Part shown: piece after piece, positions 16,104-24,677 of the stretch
Position numbering within the stretch: the first letter of the stretch is position 1
Layout: every line of letters starts with the position of its first letter
Virus record (IMG/VR): IMGVR_UViG_3300037585_002839
Span: 1-27,945 of that record
DNA length: 27,945 bases
Reading direction: 5' to 3' (one strand)
DNA from: a virus
Position numbers and translations under genes: made by a program
The notes under the pieces: generated by a model
Database searches by the model: none
What the model was told of the DNA's origin: nothing
Seen by the model: the letters and a program-made list of their open reading frames with translations, nothing else

Positions 16104-16355
16104 ATGTCAGAAGTTATAAACATAAACGGAACAAAGTACACAGAGGAAGATTTTAATGACGAACAAAGGTATCTCTTACGTCAAATTCGTTCCTGTAAAA
16201 CAAAGGCTGCACAACTAACATTTGATTTAGATCAAGTAAAAGTTGCAGAACAAGCATTTACACAGGGGTTCTTGGTTTCAGTTGAAGCAGAAAAAGAAAA
16301 AGAAGAATCTACTGAGGTAGAAAATAAAGAAGAAAGTGAAGTGGTAGTATCCTAA
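16104..16355 (+). CDS. small DUF6447-like protein, 83 aa
   Basis: The pattern V-I-NI-NG-x-x-Y, then a helix-forming middle with Gln/Leu repeats (QRYLLRQIRSC, AAQLTFDLDQVKVAEQAF), matches the DUF6447-type small proteins common in marine phages and cyanobacteria; the name is from memory of the family pattern. The C-terminal about 25 residues are a Glu/Lys-rich tail (EAEKEKEESTEVEN), probably disordered. A TTG at 16089 is open in frame, but the ATG at 16104 has an ideal RBS (aaggag, 16092-16097) and is chosen. It has its own late promoter and is followed by another, so it is likely expressed as a single-gene unit. Function unknown; a structural or assembly role is possible. Confidence 0.75.
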   Translation: MSEVININGTKYTEEDFNDEQRYLLRQIRSCKTKAAQLTFDLDQVKVAEQAFTQGFLVSVEAEKEKEESTEVENKEESEVVVS

Positions 16356-16362
16356 TCTTTCT

Positions 16363-16370
16363 TATAAATA
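16363..16370 (+). promoter_or_regulatory. T4-type late promoter (TATAAATA)
   Basis: A perfect box eight bases after the previous stop and 32 bases before the gp8 ATG, in context tTATAAATAgt. It probably drives the long unit gp8, DUF4815-like protein, small coiled-coil protein and fibre 2, none of which has its own box. Confidence 0.8.
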
Positions 16371-16394
16371 GTAGACACAAATGGGAAGAAAAAT

Positions 16395-17894
16395 ATGTCA
16401 GCAATCATAACAGAAAAATTTAGACAACACAACGCAGGGAACTTTTTTGAATCGTTCTCTGAATCGTCTGCTAATGTTTATTACTTAATGATTGGGAAGG
16501 CAACTCCCTTTACATCAGGAACTTCGGGGGGAACAGATAGTTCTCCCCCTACTCCTGCTGATGATGTTTCTACTGAATTTTATACTTGGGATTCTACAGT
16601 TGCATTAAAGAATATTACATCTAGTGATGTATCTTATGCACTTCCTAGAAGGGATTGGGCAAACAGTACCACATATGATATGTATGATGATAACATAAGT
16701 TCATCAAATGCAGCCACATCTGGTGCAACAAATCTTTATCAATCCACATTCTTTTTTCGCACATCTGATAACAGAGTCTATAAAGTATTAGACAATAACG
16801 GTGGAACTGCGTACAGTGGTACTGAACCTACGTCTGAATCAACATCACCTTTTGCATTGGGTGGTTATGTATTGAAATATATGTATACCATTACTGCATC
16901 AGAACAAACAAAATATCTTACTGCTGATTTTATACCAGTATCAACTGACAGCACAGTAAGTGCAGCTGCGGTTGATGGTAAGATTGAAAGTTTACAAATA
17001 ACTGCTGGTTCTGGTTATACAGACGGAACGTATTATGCAGCTGTATATGGTGATGGAACAAGTGCAGGCACATCCTCTGGTGCAATAGTTTCTATTGTTA
17101 TTTCTAGTGGTGCAATTGTTTCTTTTGGATTAACTGCTGGAACGGACACATCAATTCATGATGGAGGAACTGGATACACATTCGGTACAGTCAATCTTGC
17201 ATCTGGTTATACATTTTCTGATGCAGCTTTAACATCTGCTTCCTCTGTAGGAAGTGGTACAGGTGGTGCAGTAACAGTTGTGATTAGTCCAAAAGAAGGA
17301 CATGGAAATGATGCAGTAGCTGAGTTGGGTGGTCATTATGTAATGATGCGAACAGTTTTAACTGGTGCAGAGGGAGATGATGTACTAACAGGAAATGACT
17401 TTAGAAATATTTCTCTTGTTATAGACCCAACAACTTTTGGAACTTCTACCGTTGCATCAGCAACAACTCATCGCCAAGTCTATGCACTAAAACTAACCTC
17501 AGTATCAGGAACATTTACTGCTGATGAAAAAATAACCCAAACATCTACTGGTGCAATAGGTAAAGTAGTAGAATGGGATAGCACACTTTCAATTCTATAT
17601 TATCAACAAGAACGATTTGGAGATTTTGGAACGAACAGCACTACTGGTGCGTTAGTCGCGTTCTCTGGTGCAAACGCAGTCACAGGTGCATCTTCTAGTG
17701 CAACTGGAACTCCAGACTCAACCGCAGACAGCGCAGTAACACTTACTAACTCAAATACTATCACGTTTACTAATGGATATGCTAATCCAGAACTTGAACC
17801 TGACAGTGGAAATATTATATACCAAGAAAATAGGAAACCGATAGGTCGGGCAACAGATCAAACGGAAGACATCAAACTTATAGTGGAATTCTAG
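16395..17894 (+). CDS. gp8: baseplate wedge protein gp8
   Basis: A 499-residue gp8 homologue; T4 gp8 is 334. Both ends align with T4. The N-terminus has IITEKFRQHNAGNFFESF, YYLMIGKATPF, PPTPADDV, and SDVSYALPRRDW; the middle has GGYVLKYMYTI and LTADFIPV. The C-terminus has DFRNISLVIDP and finally IIYQENRKPIGRATDQTEDI, matching the T4 ending (MENRPPI, DQTEEINILF). About 110 extra residues at about 190-305 (SGYTDGTYYAAVYGDGTSAG, repeated IVS strands) and about 110 at about 360-470, including a TFTADEKITQTSTGAIGKVV unit, account for the added length. In T4 a gp8 dimer sits in each wedge beside gp7 and gp10. The RBS is ggaag at 16384-16388. Confidence 0.92.
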   Translation: MSAIITEKFRQHNAGNFFESFSESSANVYYLMIGKATPFTSGTSGGTDSSPPTPADDVSTEFYTWDSTVALKNITSSDVSYALPRRDWANSTTYDMYDDNISSSNAATSGATNLYQSTFFFRTSDNRVYKVLDNNGGTAYSGTEPTSESTSPFALGGYVLKYMYTITASEQTKYLTADFIPVSTDSTVSAAAVDGKIESLQITAGSGYTDGTYYAAVYGDGTSAGTSSGAIVSIVISSGAIVSFGLTAGTDTSIHDGGTGYTFGTVNLASGYTFSDAALTSASSVGSGTGGAVTVVISPKEGHGNDAVAELGGHYVMMRTVLTGAEGDDVLTGNDFRNISLVIDPTTFGTSTVASATTHRQVYALKLTSVSGTFTADEKITQTSTGAIGKVVEWDSTLSILYYQQERFGDFGTNSTTGALVAFSGANAVTGASSSATGTPDSTADSAVTLTNSNTITFTNGYANPELEPDSGNIIYQENRKPIGRATDQTEDIKLIVEF

Positions 17895-17895
17895 T

Positions 17896-20800
17896 ATGGC
17901 TCAGAAAACAGATTTAAACGTAGCTCCTTATTATGATGACCACGATGGTGCGAATAATTATGTAAGAACTTTATTTCGGCCTGGCTTTGCGATACAGGCT
18001 AGAGAGCTTACACAATTACAGTCGCAACTACAACATCAGATTGAACAGCATGGAACTTTTATGTTCAAAGAGGGGTCGATGGTTATTCCCGGCGCTGTCT
18101 CTGTTAACACTAAGTACTACTCTCTTAAATTAGCATCACAGTTTGCTGGAGAGACAGTTGACCCATCTCAGTATTATAATGCAACAACTCCTGTAACAAT
18201 TACAGGAGCAACAACTGGCGTTACTGCAAAAGTTATTGGGTTTGCAGCTGCAACCGCAACAGACCAACCAACACTTTTTCTTAGTTATGAAAAAACTGGA
18301 ACAGATACCGCAACAACTGTTTTTGCAGACGGAGAAAATATTTCATCATCTGCTGGAGTGACACACACAAGTACATATGCTACTTCAGCTGCATCTGCAA
18401 CAACATTTACCTCAGCATTTAGTGTTGCGAAAGGTTCGACCACTGCACAACTTCAAGGTTCATTGGGGCCAGCATCTGCGGTAGGTTCTGCCGCTGTCAT
18501 TCAATCAGGTGTTTATTATATTCGTGGTTTCTTTGTAGAATGTTCAGAAGAAACATTAGTTCTTGAAAAATATTCTACAGGATCAAGTTATTTGATTGGG
18601 TTCACAGTAACAGAAAATATTGTTACGCCTGAAGGAACATCTAGTCTTTTAGACAATGCAACAGGTTCTACAAACTTTGCAGCGAAGGGCGCACATCGAC
18701 TTCAATTTTCTCTTGCACTTGCAAAATATGCGAGAGATGCAACAATACCTACTAACTTTATTCAGTTGATAGATTTAAAAGACGACAGAGTTATTTCTAA
18801 GGTTGAAAGAGAAAATTTAAATATTATAGGAAAAACTCTTGCAAGAAGAACTGCTGATGAATCTGGAGATTACACTGTTAAAGCATTTGGTGTTGTCGTT
18901 AGAGAAAGTGCAGATTTAAATGATGAAGTTGGTGTGTACACAGAAAATGATACCACCGACGATGGAAATACCGCAACTAATGATTTGTTAACTTTACAAG
19001 TTTCAACTGGTAAAGCTTATGTCAAGGGTTATGAGGTTGAAAAAATATCTCCAACATTTAAAGACCTTAATAAAGCTAGAGATTTTGCAACAGTAAACTC
19101 TGGCATTACACAGTTTGATTTAGGAAATTTTACAATTGTTAATAATGTGTATGGTACTCCTGATATTACAGCAATAACTGACGAGTCAACTGCGTTTAAG
19201 ACTGTTGCTCTTTATGGAGCTAAAACATCTACTAGAGGTAGCGCTCCAGCTGGGGTAGCATGTATTGGTCAATGTCGTATACGAGCATTTGAACCAACTG
19301 GTTCAACAGGAGAAATTGGTTCTGTTAATGCACAATATAAAGCATATCTTTTTGATGTAAGAATGTTTACATACATCACTTTAAGTGGTACTCCTAGTGC
19401 ATCATTAACTGCTAATTTTACTCAGGGCGCAAAAATTACTGGTTCAACATCTGGCGCAACTGGATTTGTTGTTAATAATAGTGATATTAATGCAACTACA
19501 AATGACGGACAATTGGTTGTAATGAAAACTTCTGGAAGATTTTCTAATGGTGAAACATTTACTGTTTCAGATTCGACAGAAGGTGATAAGATTGTAGAAA
19601 CTGCTGGTAATGTGGATATAACAATGGTTGCTGCAAACGGCGAAGATGCAGATAATACTCACACCTTTCAACAAGTTAGTTCTATGGTAATGTTAGATGA
19701 CACCTCCGCTCAAAACTTTACTGCTGACATAGTGAAAACAGAAGTTAAGAATACAACGGATCGAAAACAAAATCTTGTGATTAACTCAATCACTGGTGGT
19801 TCAGATGATGGTCGTGTTGTTTTGGGTGGTGATGAAAGTGGTGATAATGCTGAATATTTTGGAAGTGGTACAGGTGGTATCATACTTGAAGGTGGCACAT
19901 CAGCTACTTTTGCAGAAATTCAAGATACCGATAAAGTTAGTTTATTAGAAAAACTTCCTAAAGAAAATATTAAAAGAACAACTACTGCAGCTAATGTTGC
20001 AGCTGGAACACGCGATACACAATATACACTTCGCAGACAGTTTATCGGAACAACAGATGGTTCTGGTGTAGTAAGTTTTACTACCGCTGGTTCAGAAACT
20101 TTTGCTGCACACGCAGAAAAAGATTATGTAATGTCAATTCTTACTGCTGGTGATGGTACTGGTGTTGCTGGAGATTTGGTTAGTGTTTCAGGCAAAATAG
20201 CTGGAACAGGTTCTATTCAAATAACAATTACTGATGACACTATTCTTGGTGATAGCGCAAAAGTTAAACTGATTGCAACTATTCTTAAAACAAATGTAGT
20301 TCCAAAAACTAAAACAACAGTTTTAATGAAACAATTAAAAGTTGCAGTTGGAGCAAGTGATGCGTATGGAACGCGACCTAGTGATCCAGAAATATCTCTT
20401 GGTCGTGCAGACGCATTTAAACTTGTAGCAGTTTACGATTCTCAAACTACATCAGATGCTGCACACCCAACCATGACGGTATCTTCAGTTGTTGGAACAT
20501 TTCAACTTGGAGAAAAAATAACTGGTGCAACTTCAAAAGCAACTGCAAGACTTATTGGAACAGCAAGTCCACTTGGGTTTGTGCAACAGACAGGAACATT
20601 TACTGCTGGCGAAACGATTACAGGAAAGACCACAGGAGCAACTGCAACTATTGGAACACTAACTGTTGGTGATACTGTTATTACAAGTAGATATCTTCTT
20701 GATACAGGCCAAAGAGATTCGTTCTACGATATTGCAAGAATAGTAAGAAAGAAAGGTAGAGCAGCTCCAATTGGAAAACTATTAGTCATATACGATTACT

Positions 20801-23800
20801 TTGAACATAGTGCTGGAGATATGTTCACAGTAGAGTCATATACTGACGTTGCAGGGCAAATGGAATATGATGATATTCCAATATATACTGCATCAAAAGT
20901 TGATACCGAAGACCCAAATCCAAGTGGCGAATTCCCACTTCAAGATGCTTATGATTTTCGTCCAAGAGTCGATAACATTACAGGTGCATCTGCTACTCAA
21001 TCAACAGTAGATGAAATAACAGGAAACTCATTTAACTTTTTTGAAAGAAGTTATTCGGGAACTGGCGGTTCGACTGTTGATATTCCAAAACCTGGCTCTT
21101 TTATTCAAAGTGATTTTGAATATTATTTGTCTAAATTTGCCTCGTTGTTGCTTACTTCAGAAGGAGATTTTGAAATAATAGAGTCTCCATCAGCAGAAAA
21201 CCCACAACTACCAAAAACTCCAGATGATGCAATGTTGATTGCAACAATGCTTGTTCCAGCATATACTTTCAAACCACAAGATGTTACAATACGAAAAGTA
21301 AATCATAGAAGATATACTATGAGAGACATTGGTAAGATTGCTGGTCGTTTGGATAATATTGAATATTCTACTGCGTTATCTTTATTAGAAAGAGATGCAG
21401 AAAGTTTTGAAGTTCCAGATTTTGCTGGGTTTAACCGATTTAAATCTGGGTTTATGGTTGATAACTTTAAAGGACATAGAGTTGGTGATGTTGCTCATAG
21501 AGATTACAATAACTCTATGGATTTTGAAAATGGAGAGTTGCGACCTGCTCATAGGTCAAAAGGTATTAGTTTAATAGAAGCTGCAACTACTGACGCTGTA
21601 AGAACTTCTGTTGGTTATCAAAAAACAGGAGATTTAATTACACTCCCATATAGCTCTCAAACAGTTTTATCACAACCACTTGCAACAAGATTAGAAAGAG
21701 TTAATCCATTTCTTACAGCTACTTGGATTGGTCAAGTAAGTCTAACTCCTAGTTCGGATACATGGTTTGAAACTGATGTTCTTCCAGACCTTATAGTTAA
21801 CAGAGATGGTGATTATGATGCAGTTTTAGCAAGAGAAAGAAATAATCTTGGAACTGTTTGGAACGCATGGCAAACTAATTGGTCAGGTGTTGTTGAATCA
21901 TCATCAGAGTTTTGGTGGGAAACTCGTAGGGGTGGACGAGGAACAACAGTTCGTGCTCAGAGACAACGAACTACAAATAGTGTAAGAACAGACCAATCTA
22001 GAACTGGTGTTAGTACCTCTGTTGCACTTCGTGTTGATAGAGAAAATCAGGGAGAAAGAGTACTCTCGGTAGCTGCAATTCCAACAATGAGGGCAGTTAC
22101 CATAAAATTCTTTGGGGGTGGTTTCAAACCCAATACAAGACTATATCCGTTTTTTAATAAACGAGATGTTGGTCAATTTTGTTATCCTTTTGCAGATCAA
22201 TCTGAAAGTGGAGCTGAACCAGCTGCATCAACTCTTGTGCAAGGAACTAATATTGTTACCGATGCTGTTGGTAATGCAAAAGGAAGATTACATATACCAG
22301 ACCCTAAAGTTGCAGGCAATCCACAATTTACAACAGGGGAGTTAGAATTTAAATTAACTTCAAGTTCTACTAATAAAACAGTTGGATCAGCAACAGAACC
22401 TGGCACAGAAGGTAGTGCAATATTTGCAGCCACTGGTCTTTTAGAAACAAAACAAACAACAATTATTTCAACAAGAAATGCTGAGGTTTCTAGAAATGTT
22501 GTAAATCAAACTACATCTACAACTACTGAAACAACTAATACAAGAACTGTTCGAAGTATTCAGCAGTGCGATCCAGTTGCTCAAACATTTTCACTTCCAA
22601 AAGCATTTACAGCTGCAGACGGCACACAGAATTCAAATGCTACTGGTAGATTTATTACTTCCGTTGATGTTTATTTTGGTGCAAGGGATGAAAATGTTCC
22701 TGTTACTATGGAAATTAGAAATACTGTCAATGGATATCCTGGGCCAAAAGTAATACCTTTCGGTAGAGTTATAAAATCAGCTGCTGATATAAATGTATCT
22801 GCTACTGGTGCAACCGCAACAACATTTACTTTTCCATCTCCTGTTTATGTCGAAACAGAAACAGAATATTGTGTTGTTTTAATATCATACACACCAGACC
22901 ATAAGGTGTGGATTGCACGAATGGGTGAAGATGATATTGTTTCTGGTAATACAGTTCAAGACCAACCATCATGGGGTATTTTATTTAAGTCTCATAATAA
23001 TACTGGTTGGGCAATATCCCCAATGGAAGATTTAAAATACACACTTAACTGTGCTGAATTTAGTACAACTACTGGAATTTGCACACTTACAAATGATGAC
23101 GTTCCAGTTGCGATACTAGAAGATGACCCAATTGTTATTACAGATGCAGATAACACGATAAAAGTTAAACATCGAGATCATCATATGTATGATGTTGTTA
23201 ATAATGTGACGATTGCTAAAGTGGCGTCTGGATTGACAACAACTTTGAATGGTGCGATTACTAGTACTGCGACAACACTAACATTAACAAGTGGAACTAA
23301 CTTCGGAAATACCTCTGGAATTTATAACAACACTACTGGCGCAGCTGGTGGATTCTGGTTCATCAAAATTGGTGATGAGGTTATGAAGTATAACGCAATT
23401 ACTAGTGCTGCGGTATCTGGACTTCAACGTGCAGAAGAAGGAACTGCAGCCGCTCACGCTGATGGTGCGACAGTTGAATTTTATCAGTTGCATAGAGTGC
23501 CTCTTACAGAAATAAATAAAACACATACATCTGTTGCAAATGTAGGAATTGATAGTTATACGTTTGAATCAACAACAACACCTGATGTTGGAACTAGTGG
23601 TGTTGCTCAAGTTGGTGGTAGTGTTGCAACCGCAACTGAAAACGCATTGATGGATTATTTTACAACAAACATTGCAACATTAGAATTCCCTAACACAGCA
23701 ATAGACGCTGATGCGTTAGTTACTACTGGAACAAGTCCAGCTGGTTCTCAATCGTCATATCTAAATACTAGAAATGATGAATCTATTAGTCCAATAGATT

Positions 23801-24444
23801 TTGCACTGAATGATAATTACGAACTTGATAAACCGTATATTATTGCTTCTGCGATTAATGAAACAAACGAACTTGCTGGAAGAAAATCTTTAGAGGTAAG
23901 ACTCAGTATGAGTTCAACTACTTCTGCACTTTCTCCTGTTATTGATACAGGAAGAATGGGCATAGTAGCAGTTGCAAATAGAATAGATAATATTGATTCA
24001 TCATCTGATGTTTTCCCAACTACAGATTTTGTGTCATCAACTCAAAATGAAGGTGACAACAATGCTGCTATCTATCTTACCAAACAAGTTAATTTAGAAC
24101 AAATAGCAACAAGCCTAAAAGTTATAGTGGATGTTCATAGACCATCAACTTCAGATGTAAAAGTTATGTTTAAGTTGTTGAAAGCAGACGAGTCAACAGA
24201 TTTTGATGATGTTGCTTTTGAATTTTTTAATAGTGATGGTTCACCCGACACAACTGTTGCTCCTGCAACAACTAGAACATCATTTACTGAACAACAATAT
24301 ACTGCTGGAATTAACAATGACGGCACAGAATCAGGGGAACTAGGTGATTTCTCAGGATTTCAAATTAAGATCGTTATGCAAGGAACAAACTGTGCAACTC
24401 CACCTAGACTTAAAGATTTACGAGTCCTAGCATTGGCAACATAA
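17896..24444 (+). CDS. giant virion structural protein, DUF4815-like (2182 aa)
   Basis: The N-terminus (LNVAPYYDDHDGANNYVRTL, FRPGFAIQARELTQLQSQLQ, then FKEGSMVIPG) is the DUF4815 signature found in marine T4-like phages. Residues about 510-560 and about 860-920 carry GAKITGSTSGATG, GEKITGATSKATAR and GETITGKTTGATA units shared with gp7. At about 1330-1420 are an Arg/Trp-rich patch (EFWWETRRGGRG) and FFGGGFKPNTRLYPFF. From about 1557 (CDPVAQTFSLP, FITSVDVYFGARD, NGYPGPKVIPFG, ETEYCVVLISYTPDHKVWI) comes a jelly-roll-like module typical of this family. At about 1770-1880 is a module with FIKIGDEVMKYN and LQRAEEGTAAAHADG. It starts two bases after gp8 ends, indicating a baseplate-rim or fibre-network role; the exact T4 counterpart is unclear. 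Confidence 0.82.
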   Translation: MAQKTDLNVAPYYDDHDGANNYVRTLFRPGFAIQARELTQLQSQLQHQIEQHGTFMFKEGSMVIPGAVSVNTKYYSLKLASQFAGETVDPSQYYNATTPVTITGATTGVTAKVIGFAAATATDQPTLFLSYEKTGTDTATTVFADGENISSSAGVTHTSTYATSAASATTFTSAFSVAKGSTTAQLQGSLGPASAVGSAAVIQSGVYYIRGFFVECSEETLVLEKYSTGSSYLIGFTVTENIVTPEGTSSLLDNATGSTNFAAKGAHRLQFSLALAKYARDATIPTNFIQLIDLKDDRVISKVERENLNIIGKTLARRTADESGDYTVKAFGVVVRESADLNDEVGVYTENDTTDDGNTATNDLLTLQVSTGKAYVKGYEVEKISPTFKDLNKARDFATVNSGITQFDLGNFTIVNNVYGTPDITAITDESTAFKTVALYGAKTSTRGSAPAGVACIGQCRIRAFEPTGSTGEIGSVNAQYKAYLFDVRMFTYITLSGTPSASLTANFTQGAKITGSTSGATGFVVNNSDINATTNDGQLVVMKTSGRFSNGETFTVSDSTEGDKIVETAGNVDITMVAANGEDADNTHTFQQVSSMVMLDDTSAQNFTADIVKTEVKNTTDRKQNLVINSITGGSDDGRVVLGGDESGDNAEYFGSGTGGIILEGGTSATFAEIQDTDKVSLLEKLPKENIKRTTTAANVAAGTRDTQYTLRRQFIGTTDGSGVVSFTTAGSETFAAHAEKDYVMSILTAGDGTGVAGDLVSVSGKIAGTGSIQITITDDTILGDSAKVKLIATILKTNVVPKTKTTVLMKQLKVAVGASDAYGTRPSDPEISLGRADAFKLVAVYDSQTTSDAAHPTMTVSSVVGTFQLGEKITGATSKATARLIGTASPLGFVQQTGTFTAGETITGKTTGATATIGTLTVGDTVITSRYLLDTGQRDSFYDIARIVRKKGRAAPIGKLLVIYDYFEHSAGDMFTVESYTDVAGQMEYDDIPIYTASKVDTEDPNPSGEFPLQDAYDFRPRVDNITGASATQSTVDEITGNSFNFFERSYSGTGGSTVDIPKPGSFIQSDFEYYLSKFASLLLTSEGDFEIIESPSAENPQLPKTPDDAMLIATMLVPAYTFKPQDVTIRKVNHRRYTMRDIGKIAGRLDNIEYSTALSLLERDAESFEVPDFAGFNRFKSGFMVDNFKGHRVGDVAHRDYNNSMDFENGELRPAHRSKGISLIEAATTDAVRTSVGYQKTGDLITLPYSSQTVLSQPLATRLERVNPFLTATWIGQVSLTPSSDTWFETDVLPDLIVNRDGDYDAVLARERNNLGTVWNAWQTNWSGVVESSSEFWWETRRGGRGTTVRAQRQRTTNSVRTDQSRTGVSTSVALRVDRENQGERVLSVAAIPTMRAVTIKFFGGGFKPNTRLYPFFNKRDVGQFCYPFADQSESGAEPAASTLVQGTNIVTDAVGNAKGRLHIPDPKVAGNPQFTTGELEFKLTSSSTNKTVGSATEPGTEGSAIFAATGLLETKQTTIISTRNAEVSRNVVNQTTSTTTETTNTRTVRSIQQCDPVAQTFSLPKAFTAADGTQNSNATGRFITSVDVYFGARDENVPVTMEIRNTVNGYPGPKVIPFGRVIKSAADINVSATGATATTFTFPSPVYVETETEYCVVLISYTPDHKVWIARMGEDDIVSGNTVQDQPSWGILFKSHNNTGWAISPMEDLKYTLNCAEFSTTTGICTLTNDDVPVAILEDDPIVITDADNTIKVKHRDHHMYDVVNNVTIAKVASGLTTTLNGAITSTATTLTLTSGTNFGNTSGIYNNTTGAAGGFWFIKIGDEVMKYNAITSAAVSGLQRAEEGTAAAHADGATVEFYQLHRVPLTEINKTHTSVANVGIDSYTFESTTTPDVGTSGVAQVGGSVATATENALMDYFTTNIATLEFPNTAIDADALVTTGTSPAGSQSSYLNTRNDESISPIDFALNDNYELDKPYIIASAINETNELAGRKSLEVRLSMSSTTSALSPVIDTGRMGIVAVANRIDNIDSSSDVFPTTDFVSSTQNEGDNNAAIYLTKQVNLEQIATSLKVIVDVHRPSTSDVKVMFKLLKADESTDFDDVAFEFFNSDGSPDTTVAPATTRTSFTEQQYTAGINNDGTESGELGDFSGFQIKIVMQGTNCATPPRLKDLRVLALAT

Positions 24445-24446
24445 TC

Positions 24447-24677
24447 ATGGATACTACTATAAAACAAGTAGAAGGATTTCCAGACTTAGTAAAAAATATG
24501 AAAACTGGGGCGGTTATCAATACAAACCACGATGCATACGCAGCTGCAAAGAAAAGAGCAGCTGCAGCACAAGCACAAAGAGATGAAATACGCAACACTA
24601 CAAGAGAGATAAATAACATAAAGTGCGAAATGCACGAGATAAAAAATCTCCTAACACAACTAGTGAGTAAACAATAA
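24447..24677 (+). CDS. small coiled-coil protein, 76 aa, conserved in marine T4-like phages
   Basis: The product reads VEGFPDLVKNMKTGAVINTN, then an Ala/Lys/Arg-rich helix (AYAAAKKRAAAAQAQRDEIR) and a coiled-coil end (REINNIKCEMHEIKNLLTQL). This layout is familiar from small unnamed proteins lying next to structural genes in marine cyanophages and pelagiphages. It has no signal peptide or membrane segment. It starts two bases after the DUF4815-like gene and its TAA overlaps the next ATG (TAATG), so it is coupled to fibre 2. A role as a virion linker or fibre chaperone is possible, but nothing in the sequence fixes it. Confidence 0.78.
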   Translation: MDTTIKQVEGFPDLVKNMKTGAVINTNHDAYAAAKKRAAAAQAQRDEIRNTTREINNIKCEMHEIKNLLTQLVSKQ

